From positions 1 through 5,779 of the forward strand of contig JAFGDX010000149.1 in assembly GCA_016931875.1 (NCBI GenBank): a DNA stretch of 5,779 nt, given 5' to 3'. This DNA is from Prolixibacteraceae bacterium. GTDB lineage: Bacteria > Bacteroidota > Bacteroidia > Bacteroidales > Prolixibacteraceae. Position numbers and translations under genes: made by a program. Under the pieces are notes generated by a model that was not told where the DNA came from, did not search any database, and worked only from the letters and a program-made list of their open reading frames with translations. Positions 1 through 5,779 of the stretch are shown here, in pieces (positions within the stretch are counted from its first letter, which is position 1; every line of letters begins with the position of its first letter).

Positions 1-1293
1 AACCGTTTTTGCCTCATTGTAGTTTTCCCCGGCAAACAAATTATCGGCCCGGTCGATGGTTTGTTTGTATCGCTGTTCCAATTCAGCCACTTCACGCAAA
101 ATATTATCAATCTCGGTAATTTTTTCTCTTGGGTACGACTCATCCGATTTTATTGCCAATGCTTCCGTGTATTTATTTTTGGCCTCATCGTAATTTTTTC
201 CGGTGAATAACTGATCGGCTTCGGCTATAATAAGGTTGTACTGTTCATCAGTCTGCATCGATGCCAGAATTCCGTCAATCTCTTTTATCCTGTCTTTTGA
301 ATGTTTATCATTGGCCTTTAGTTCCAGCGCCTGCGTATAAAAATCCTTTGAAGCCGGATATTTTTTTGCAGCAAATGCTTCATCGGCTTTTTGCACAGCC
401 GCATAAAAATCGGCTTCGGCAGCCAGTTTTTGCTGAATGAGTGTAACCCGCTCTGTTGGATGTGTTTCTTCGGGGAACAGTTCGAGAGCTTTTTCATAAT
501 CAGCAAGTGCCTCCTTTAACTGTTCTTTTTTGTAAGCTTTATCGGCCGAATTAATCAGTTTGTCATACAGGGTACGGTTTGCCAGGTTGTTCATCAGATC
601 CTTTATTTCACTGATACGGTTGCTTGCCTTCGGATCGCCCGGTTTATAGGTGAGCGCATTTTCGTAGGAAGCCAGAGATTTATCGTAAAACTGTTTTTCA
701 TAATTTAATTCGGCCTGAAAAATAGCCTGGTCATAATTTTTCTGATTTTCTGTATTTTTTGCCAGTTCGGCAAGTTTGTCATTAATTTCACTGATTTTTG
801 ATTTTGGATACGTTTCGTTTGGTCTCAATTCTGAAGCTTCTGTAAAAATTTGAAGCGCTTCTTTGTACAAAATCTCGTTAAACGCATTATTTCCGCGAAC
901 AATCAAATCCTGGTACTGCTGTTCGGTTTGCTGTGCATTCAAAATATGGTTTATCTCTTCCACACGTTGATTGGCATGAACTTCGGACGGACGGATGGAA
1001 AGTGCACGGTTATAGGCATTCCGGGCTTCGAAATATTTTTGTTCCGTAAAAAAACGGTCGGCGCTGGCAATCAGAGTGTTAAATCTTTCAGCCAGCGCTT
1101 TATCCATTTCTTCCGCCACCATCATTAGTCCCAAAAGATCATTTATCTCCGCAATTCTGTCTTTCGGATATTGTTCGTTTGGAAAAACCTGGTTTGCAGC
1201 TTTGTAGCCGTCCAGGGCATCCAAAAATTTTTCATTTCCGTATTCTGCATCGGCTTCTTTCAAGAGCTGGTCATATTCCTTTTGCAATTCAGC
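1..1293 (-). repeat. Array of ~57-residue TPR-like units within the minus-strand gene
   Basis: This is a protein-level tandem repeat in residues 187-617. The aligned aromatic that opens each unit falls at residues 193, 257, 313, 373, 429, 483, 538 and 595, giving spacings of 64, 56, 60, 56, 54, 55 and 57. A consensus unit reads roughly Y..LI..AD..F....Y.EA...Y..AL.I.P.E.YP..RI.EID.IL. The first ~34 residues fit a TPR helix pair (small residue near position 8, Y/F near 20, A near 27, P near 32). The remaining ~22 residues (K.RI.EI..IL plus a charged linker) look like an added third helix. The units have diverged at the DNA level and do not form a near-identical nucleotide repeat. The array runs off the left edge. 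Confidence 0.85.
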
Positions 1294-1851
1294 CAATTCG
1301 GCACGCGTTAACCGCGAAAGATAATCTTCCTCTTTATCAATCATTTGTGCCTGCAAAATGGCCTGATCGATTAAATTCTTTATCTGTGCATCATTGTAGT
1401 ACAAGTCGGAAATAAAGTTTCCAACCTGGGGGCTGTAATAAATTTTCAGAACGGTGTTTTCGGCAAACGACCTGTCAATGCCATCGATTTCGGTGAATAA
1501 ATTAATATTGACCGGGAAGGGCGGAAACGAAGGATTGGTTTGTGCCACAGCGCGTGGCAAATTTGTATCGACAACAATTTTCTGGGGGAAATTACCTTCC
1601 AGAAAAAAAATCAATTCAAATTTATGATTGTAATTTAATTCTACCTTGTAATTTCCATCTGAACCAACCCCGTAATTATCAAGCCGGCGTCCATCTTCAT
1701 ACATTTGAATAACAGCACCTTCAACACTTCCTTCCTCCACACTTATTTTTCCTTCAACCGCCAGTCCGTTACTTCGCTGTGCGCTTGAAAAAGTTACGTT
1801 CCAAACAATTAAAATGAAAACTATGAGTAACTTCAGATACAACCCCTTCAT
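1..1851 (-). CDS. Secreted TPR-like repeat protein with N-terminal carboxypeptidase-regulatory-like domain (partial, C-terminus outside window)
   Basis: The reading frame runs from the ATG at 1851 to base 1 without a stop: 617 codons, with the end of the gene missing. Residues 1-24 are a signal peptide (Lys2 and Lys7, hydrophobic stretch around 8-17, cleavage expected at SSA|Q), so the product is exported. Residues about 30-100 resemble a carboxypeptidase-regulatory-like beta sandwich (VEGKI, EGAVIQMYEDG, GSDGNYKVEL). A conserved linker follows at about 112-146 (EIDGIDRSF, LKIYYSPQVGNF), of a kind I recall from related Bacteroidota proteins. From about residue 187 there are seven complete helical repeats and part of an eighth, of TPR type. 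The start is supported by the signal peptide and by a candidate promoter about 28 bases upstream. No Shine-Dalgarno is visible. TPR-like arrays usually bind proteins, so a periplasmic or surface scaffold role is inferred. The missing C-terminus could carry an OmpA-like or other domain. The exact function is unknown. Confidence 0.88.
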   Translation of the reverse strand, partial: MKGLYLKLLIVFILIVWNVTFSSAQRSNGLAVEGKISVEEGSVEGAVIQMYEDGRRLDNYGVGSDGNYKVELNYNHKFELIFFLEGNFPQKIVVDTNLPRAVAQTNPSFPPFPVNINLFTEIDGIDRSFAENTVLKIYYSPQVGNFISDLYYNDAQIKNLIDQAILQAQMIDKEEDYLSRLTRAELAELQKEYDQLLKEADAEYGNEKFLDALDGYKAANQVFPNEQYPKDRIAEINDLLGLMMVAEEMDKALAERFNTLIASADRFFTEQKYFEARNAYNRALSIRPSEVHANQRVEEINHILNAQQTEQQYQDLIVRGNNAFNEILYKEALQIFTEASELRPNETYPKSKISEINDKLAELAKNTENQKNYDQAIFQAELNYEKQFYDKSLASYENALTYKPGDPKASNRISEIKDLMNNLANRTLYDKLINSADKAYKKEQLKEALADYEKALELFPEETHPTERVTLIQQKLAAEADFYAAVQKADEAFAAKKYPASKDFYTQALELKANDKHSKDRIKEIDGILASMQTDEQYNLIIAEADQLFTGKNYDEAKNKYTEALAIKSDESYPREKITEIDNILREVAELEQRYKQTIDRADNLFAGENYNEAKTV

Positions 1852-1878
1852 ACAATTATCTTACGTTTTAAAAACAAA

Positions 1879-1911
1879 CGAAGATAAAAACAATAAATTA
1901 TTAGCAGCAAA
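1879..1911 (-). promoter_or_regulatory. Candidate Bacteroidota-type promoter for the minus-strand repeat protein
   Basis: On the minus strand, TTTG (complement of 1908-1911) is followed after 21 bases by TATCTTCG (complement of 1879-1886). The second element matches the Bacteroidota -7 consensus TAnnTTTG at all but one fixed position, and the spacing is plausible for the TTTG -33 element. Transcription would begin roughly 20 bases before the ATG at 1851. The region is very AT-rich, so chance matches are likely, and this is a prediction from the motif alone. Confidence 0.4.
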
Positions 1912-2017
1912 TTGAAAATAATTTTGATCTTTTTTCAACAAAAACCCCAGGCGATGTACTATTTTAAAATATAAAATGTTAGTTTGCTTTTTTTTAGTAC
2001 AATCGAAAATAATCTGA

Positions 2018-3466
2018 ATGAAACGCGAGGCAACTCTTTTTGAAGCTCTTTTCCCGATTTTGATATTAATAGTTCTTTTAACTCTGAATGTATTTCTTTT
2101 TGATGATACTTTAGGGGGAGCCAACCAGATTGCACTGATTATTTCGGCTGCTATTGCAGGAGTAATTTCTCACCGGCTGGGATTAAAATGGGGAAAAATA
2201 CGCGAGAAAATTGTTTCCACCATTGGGTCGGCGATGCCTTCAATGCTGATTTTATTGCTGATTGGATCGCTTGCCGGAACCTGGATGATTAGCGGGGTTG
2301 TTCCGGCAATGATTTATTATGGGCTTGATATAATTAACCCCAAACTTTTTTTGTTTACCGCAGTGGTAGTAAGCGCCATTGTTAGTGTAGCCACTGGCAG
2401 TTCATGGTCAACCATTGCAACCATAGGCGTTGCTCTGTTGGGGATTGGCAAAGCCCTGGGAATGAGTGAAGCCGTGGTTGCGGGAGCCATTATCAGCGGA
2501 GCCTATTTTGGAGATAAAATGTCGCCGCTGAGCGACACCACCAATCTTGCGCCGGCAATGGCCGGAACCGACCTTTTTACCCACATTCGTTACATGACAT
2601 TTACCACCGTACCTTCTATGACAATCACACTGATAATATTTTTGGTCTGGGGATTCAGGTATGATTTTTCGGGTGCTGTTATTGATGTTGAAAATGTGCA
2701 GACAGCCATTGAAGGAACGTTTAATACCAACATGTTGCTTTTTCTGGTGCCTGTTATTTTAATTACCATTATCATTTTGAAAGTTCCGCCACTTCCGGCA
2801 TTATTTGCAGGTACCCTACTGGGAGCCATGGCTGCCGTCATTTTTCAACCCGAAATAATTTACAACGTTGCAGGGGTAACAAATAACTATATTAAAGCTT
2901 CTTACATTTCGGTTATGCAATCGATGTTTGGCGATGTTTCGCTTACTACCACCGACCCCAAAGTGAATGAATTGCTAAGTACAACCGGAATGCGCGGAAT
3001 GCTCGATACCATCTGGCTGATTCTTTCGGCCATGGTTTTTGGAGGAATAATGGAATCGGCAGGTTTGTTAAAACGCATTACGCAACCCATTGTAAAATAT
3101 GCAAAAAGCACCGGCAGTTTGGTGGCATCAACCGTAGGTACCTGTGTATTTTTTAATACCACCGCTTCCGACCAGTATTTGGCAATAGTTGTTCCGGGGC
3201 GAATGTACCGGAAGACTTACGAAGAAAAAGGATTGTCGCCTGAAGTGTTAAGCCGCACCCTGGAAGACAGCGGAACCATGACATCCGTTTTAATTCCCTG
3301 GAATACATGCGGGGCCACACAATCGAGAGTGCTGGGCGTAGATACAATGGCCTACGCACCTTACGCGTTTTTTAATATTATCAGCCCGTTGATGACCATT
3401 CTTTTTGCCTATTTCAACATCAAAATCAGAAAATTACAACCTTCGGCAAAAAAAGAACAGCAATAA
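2018..3466 (+). CDS. nhaC: NhaC-family Na+/H+ antiporter
   Basis: A complete 482-residue inner-membrane protein, the usual size for NhaC antiporters, which exchange cytoplasmic Na+ for external H+ and help control pH and sodium. It is hydrophobic throughout, with about 10-12 membrane segments (for example residues 7-28, 36-52, 72-98, 110-126, 190-212, 238-256, 328-350, 445-466). Family-like motifs are VATGSSWSTIATIG (124-137), GAYFGDKMSPLSDTTNLAP (161-179), NTTASDQYLAIVVPGRMYR (380-398) and LEDSGTMTSVLIPWNTCGA (415-433). The polar residues D166, S169, D173, D385, D417 and N429 lie in these motifs and are plausible ion-path residues, by inference. The N-terminus aligns with what I recall of the family, supporting this ATG. 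No Shine-Dalgarno is seen. The gene is divergent from the repeat protein (166-base gap) and stands alone rather than in an obvious operon. Related family members exchange other solutes (MleN, malate/lactate), so the substrate is inferred. No sodium riboswitch is evident in the short leader. Confidence 0.92.
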   Translation: MKREATLFEALFPILILIVLLTLNVFLFDDTLGGANQIALIISAAIAGVISHRLGLKWGKIREKIVSTIGSAMPSMLILLLIGSLAGTWMISGVVPAMIYYGLDIINPKLFLFTAVVVSAIVSVATGSSWSTIATIGVALLGIGKALGMSEAVVAGAIISGAYFGDKMSPLSDTTNLAPAMAGTDLFTHIRYMTFTTVPSMTITLIIFLVWGFRYDFSGAVIDVENVQTAIEGTFNTNMLLFLVPVILITIIILKVPPLPALFAGTLLGAMAAVIFQPEIIYNVAGVTNNYIKASYISVMQSMFGDVSLTTTDPKVNELLSTTGMRGMLDTIWLILSAMVFGGIMESAGLLKRITQPIVKYAKSTGSLVASTVGTCVFFNTTASDQYLAIVVPGRMYRKTYEEKGLSPEVLSRTLEDSGTMTSVLIPWNTCGATQSRVLGVDTMAYAPYAFFNIISPLMTILFAYFNIKIRKLQPSAKKEQQ

Positions 3467-3562
3467 CTTCAAATCCTGCTTTATTAAAGCAACCCAACAC
3501 TATTAAACCTAAAGTATATATTCAGGTCAAATAGAAATTACAACTAAAAAATTGACTTACTT

Positions 3563-4894
3563 ATGAAAACCAAACTACTACTTGTTATCCCATTCCTGAT
3601 TTTTATTTCAGTTTCGGGGAAGCTCTCCGGACAAAATGGTTCAGCAGAAGAAAACTGGGCACAATGGCGCGGACCCCACGGCACGGGTGCTGCCATAAAA
3701 GGAAACACTCCGGTGGTGTTTAACGAAACCACCCACCTGAAATGGAAAACCGGGATTCCCGGCAAAGGACACGCCACACCCATTGTGTGGGGCAATAAAA
3801 TAATTGTACAAACCGCCGTTGCCACTACACAGAAAGCAAACACGAAGGCTGCCGAAGAAAGTGAAAACAACAGCTGGATGCAAAGCGAAAAAACAGAACA
3901 GGTGCATGAATTCAAAGTACTTGTGATTGACAGGGACAATGGCAAAATTCTGTGGGAAAAAACAGTTGCAAAAGAACTCCCGCAGGAAAGCACGCACGAA
4001 CTGGGAAGCTGGGCCTCCAATTCGCCCTGCACCGACGGTGAGATGATTTATGCCTATTTTGGTTCACGCGGAATCTACTGTCTGGATTTCGACGGAAATA
4101 TTCAGTGGTCGAAGGATTTTGGCCAAATGGAAAAACGTATGAATTTTGGTGAAGGAAGCTCCCCGTTTTTATACAAGGACAAACTTTTTATTCAGTGGGA
4201 TCACGAAGGGCAATCGTTTATTGTTGCACTCGACAAAAAAACCGGCAACGAAGTCTGGAAAAAAGAAAGAGATGAAATTACTTCGTGGGCAAGTCCTTTT
4301 GTTGTTGAGGTGAATGGAAAACTACAGGTAATTACCAACGCTGTAAAAATAAGAAGTTATGATTTTGAAACCGGTGAAATCATATGGACATCGGAAGGAA
4401 TGACCCAGAATGCCATTCCCAATCCGGTTTATGCCGATGGAATTTTATATGTGATGAGCGGATTCCGCGGAAGCGCCCTACAGGCAATTGATTTGGCAAA
4501 AGCCAAAGGCGACATTACCGGGACCGACGCCATTGTATGGACCTACAACCAGGATACTCCTTACACACCCAACCCGCTTTTAATGAACGGAAAACTCTAC
4601 TTTCTGAGAGTGAACAATGGTTTCCTCACCTGTTTGGATGCAAAAACCGGTGAAGTAATTTACAGCAAGGAAAAGCTGGAAGGCATCAGCACACTTTACT
4701 CCTCGCCTTCCGGTGTTGACGGGAAATTTTACATTGCCGCCAAAAATATTTGCCTGGTTATAAAAGCCGGAGAAAATTTTGAAGTTCTGGCTGCCAACGA
4801 ACTGGAGGATGATTTTCATGCCTCTCCGGTTATTGTTGGCAACGATTTAATATTAAGAGGTTTTCATTCATTGTATTGTTTTTCTGAAGAGTAA
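3563..4894 (+). CDS. Secreted PQQ-like beta-propeller repeat protein
   Basis: A complete 443-residue protein. Residues 1-24 form a signal peptide (Lys2, Lys4, hydrophobic 5-18, cleavage near KLSGQ). There is no lipobox cysteine, unlike BamB, so a soluble periplasmic or secreted protein is expected. The mature N-terminus has the WAQWRGPHGTG motif (32-42), then LKWKTGIPGKGHATPIVWG (59-77), typical of a PQQ_2-type propeller family frequent in Bacteroidota and Planctomycetes. Propeller strands of the form LD..TG...W recur near residues 119-135, 171-186, 220-235, 263-278, 306-329 and 355-370. A weaker copy at about 397-412 and a closing LYCF strand at 437-440 follow, consistent with seven or eight blades. 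A hydrophilic insertion lies at about 88-115. I see no cytochrome c CxxCH motif, and cofactor binding or enzyme activity cannot be claimed. Such proteins are often annotated as BamB-like, but a scaffold or carbohydrate-related role is equally possible. The ATG lies 96 bases after nhaC with no Shine-Dalgarno. A likely terminator follows. Confidence 0.88.
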   Translation: MKTKLLLVIPFLIFISVSGKLSGQNGSAEENWAQWRGPHGTGAAIKGNTPVVFNETTHLKWKTGIPGKGHATPIVWGNKIIVQTAVATTQKANTKAAEESENNSWMQSEKTEQVHEFKVLVIDRDNGKILWEKTVAKELPQESTHELGSWASNSPCTDGEMIYAYFGSRGIYCLDFDGNIQWSKDFGQMEKRMNFGEGSSPFLYKDKLFIQWDHEGQSFIVALDKKTGNEVWKKERDEITSWASPFVVEVNGKLQVITNAVKIRSYDFETGEIIWTSEGMTQNAIPNPVYADGILYVMSGFRGSALQAIDLAKAKGDITGTDAIVWTYNQDTPYTPNPLLMNGKLYFLRVNNGFLTCLDAKTGEVIYSKEKLEGISTLYSSPSGVDGKFYIAAKNICLVIKAGENFEVLAANELEDDFHASPVIVGNDLILRGFHSLYCFSEE

Positions 4895-4945
4895 AATCAA
4901 AAAAACAGTATAAAACAGTTCTACAGATATAAAAACACATAAACG

Positions 4946-4999
4946 GCCACATTCAGTTTTAACCGGGCGAAAAAGAGATTCTGTTAAAACTGAAGTGGC
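4946..4999 (+). terminator. Strong imperfect hairpin, probable terminator after the beta-propeller gene
   Basis: Bases 4946-4963 pair with 4983-4999. GCCAC pairs with GTGGC and TTCAGTTTTAAC pairs with GTTAAAACTGAA, giving 17 base pairs with a single bulged A at 4951 and a 19-base loop. It begins 51 bases after the stop codon at 4894 and ends 175 bases before the next ATG, a suitable place for transcription termination. The downstream sequence (ATATTTTG) is only a weak U-tract, so this could instead be an RNA-stability or processing hairpin. Intrinsic termination is the favoured but unproven reading. Confidence 0.5.
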
Positions 5000-5007
5000 A
5001 TATTTTG

Positions 5008-5097
5008 AAACCTTCCTGTAAATTCCGGAGCTGTTCGCGTTGTGCTGCTGATAAATTTGAAATACCCGTACTTTTTCTGAAAACCTTCCTCGTTGTG
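5008..5097. repeat. Short duplicated sequence blocks in the intergenic gap
   Basis: AAACCTTCCT occurs at 5008-5017 and again at 5081-5090. CGTTGTG occurs at 5038-5044 and again at 5091-5097. The order is the same in both copies, but 20 bases separate the two blocks in the first copy and none in the second. This may be a decayed duplication or chance. No coding function is seen here, and the rest of the 4895-5174 gap shows only the hairpin upstream and an A/T-rich leader before the next gene. Confidence 0.3.
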
Positions 5098-5174
5098 TTC
5101 CCGCATTTATTGATATTTTCCTTATTTTTCTGTTTCGTTCGTTATTGATTGTGTATAAATCAAACATCAACAAA

Positions 5175-5779
5175 ATGAAATCTAAACTTAGAATTTTGCT
5201 AACAGCTTTGTCAATTCTTCTCATCCCACTGTTTTCCAAAGCCCAATCCACCGAAAAAAAACACCGGCTAATAGTTTTATCTGACATTGAAGCCGACCCC
5301 GACGATTCGCAAACGCTGGTCCGTCTTCTTCTGTATTCAAACCAGATTGAAATTGAAGGACTGATTGCCACTACATCCATTCATCAAAAAACCAGGGTTG
5401 CACCTGAAACCATGCATAAAATTATTGACGCTTATGCAAAAGTGCAGCCCAATTTGTTAAAACACGAAGCCGGGTTTCCGGCAGCAGACCATTTGCATCG
5501 ACTGGTAAAACAGGGATTGCCAGTGTTTGGAATGATGGGAGTAGGCAAAGGAAACGATTCGGAAGGTTCTGAATGGATTATAAAAACGTTGGAAAAAGAG
5601 GACAACCGGCCACTTTGGGTTTCTGTTTGGGGCGGGCCAAATACGCTGGCACAGGCGCTCTGGAAAATCAGGGAAACAAAAAGCAAAGCCGAAGCCAAAC
5701 GACTGACTGACAAATTACGGGTGTACACCATTTCCGACCAGGATGACACGGGCATCTGGATACGCAAAAATTTTCCCGA
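5175..5779 (+). CDS. Secreted DUF1593 / Sde182-type nucleoside-hydrolase-like protein (partial, C-terminus outside window)
   Basis: The frame is open from the ATG at 5175 to the window edge: 201 codons plus two bases, of a family usually around 450-480 residues. Residues 1-23 are a signal peptide (Lys2, Lys4, hydrophobic 7-20, cleavage at SKA|Q). The mature start RLIVLSDIEADPDD (31-44) resembles the Asp-rich calcium-binding loop of inosine-uridine nucleoside hydrolases. Further family motifs are LLLYSNQIEIEGLIATTS (51-68), GVGKGNDSEGSEWII (122-136), RPLWVSVWGGPNTLAQALW (145-163) and VYTISDQDDTGIWIR (183-197). These match what I know of Pfam DUF1593, named after the Saccharophagus cellulose-binding protein Sde182, which normally has a nucleoside-hydrolase-like domain and a C-terminal beta domain lying beyond this window. 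The real substrate is not established; ribosyl or glycosyl hydrolysis is inferred from the fold. The leader ATCAACAAA before the ATG is A-rich without a Shine-Dalgarno. A terminator-like hairpin upstream suggests its own promoter. Confidence 0.88.
   Translation, partial: MKSKLRILLTALSILLIPLFSKAQSTEKKHRLIVLSDIEADPDDSQTLVRLLLYSNQIEIEGLIATTSIHQKTRVAPETMHKIIDAYAKVQPNLLKHEAGFPAADHLHRLVKQGLPVFGMMGVGKGNDSEGSEWIIKTLEKEDNRPLWVSVWGGPNTLAQALWKIRETKSKAEAKRLTDKLRVYTISDQDDTGIWIRKNFP

Noticed and set aside
850..1415. Short plus-strand frames inside the minus-strand repeat gene
   Set aside because: The minus-strand frame has a signal peptide and a regular protein repeat across this region, so the plus-strand frames are shadows.
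1979..1986. TTAGTTTG as a -7 promoter element for nhaC
   Set aside because: It matches TAnnTTTG at all but one fixed position, but no TTG or TTTG lies 17-23 bases upstream, and the region is too AT-rich for a half-match to be convincing.
1861..2124. 87-codon minus-strand open frame spanning the divergent intergenic region
   Set aside because: It overlaps the start of nhaC and the AT-rich promoter region, and its translation has no family features. It is a chance frame.
3478..3490. GCTTTATTAAAGC hairpin after nhaC as a terminator
   Set aside because: The stem is only 5 base pairs with a 3-base loop and no T-run follows, so it is too weak to call.
3544..4032. 162-codon and 118-codon minus-strand frames opposite the beta-propeller gene
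   Set aside because: They are antisense to a well-supported gene and have no recognisable domain. They arise from the codon pattern of the plus strand.
5112..5130. TATTTTCC or TATTTTTC as a promoter for the nucleoside-hydrolase-like gene
   Set aside because: Both partly match the -7 consensus, but the nearest upstream TTG sits at awkward spacings and the stretch is T-rich, so no single choice is supported.
4868..5380. 170-codon minus-strand frame across the intergenic gap and the start of the last gene
   Set aside because: It runs antisense through the signal peptide and Asp-rich motif of the nucleoside-hydrolase-like gene and through the hairpin, and resembles no known protein.

Overview
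This 5,779-base window looks like chromosomal DNA from a member of the Bacteroidota, probably Bacteroidales/Marinilabiliales-like. The assignment is by pattern, not by search. The evidence is a moderately AT-rich sequence and very AT-rich intergenic gaps. The start codons lack Shine-Dalgarno sequences and follow A/T-rich leaders. Exported proteins have signal peptides ending just before or at a Gln (SSA-Q, KLSGQ, SKA-Q). One candidate promoter is of the Bacteroidota TTTG / TAnnTTTG type, and all four protein families are common in that phylum.

Layout: (1) Bases 1-1851, minus strand, are the N-terminal 617 codons of a large secreted protein that continues past the left edge. It has a signal peptide, a carboxypeptidase-regulatory-like beta domain, and then a long array of TPR-like units with a period of about 57 residues. 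(2) Bases 1852-2017 are a short, AT-rich divergent promoter region. (3) Bases 2018-3466, plus strand, encode a complete NhaC-family Na+/H+ antiporter. (4) Bases 3563-4894, plus strand, encode a complete secreted beta-propeller protein with PQQ-like repeats. (5) Bases 4895-5174 are a 280-base gap holding a strong imperfect hairpin (4946-4999) and a short duplicated sequence. (6) Bases 5175-5779, plus strand, are the first 201 codons of a secreted nucleoside-hydrolase-like protein of the DUF1593/Sde182 type, cut by the right edge.

The three plus-strand genes are separated by 96 and 280 bases, and the second gap contains a likely terminator, so they do not look like one tightly coupled operon. 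The window reads as an ordinary stretch of Bacteroidota genome: one inner-membrane ion transporter flanked by periplasmic, surface or secreted proteins. I saw no tRNA, rRNA, CRISPR array, transposase or phage gene, and no clear sign of an undescribed multi-gene system. The features most worth a second look are the three-helix architecture of the repeat protein and the long hairpin after the beta-propeller gene.
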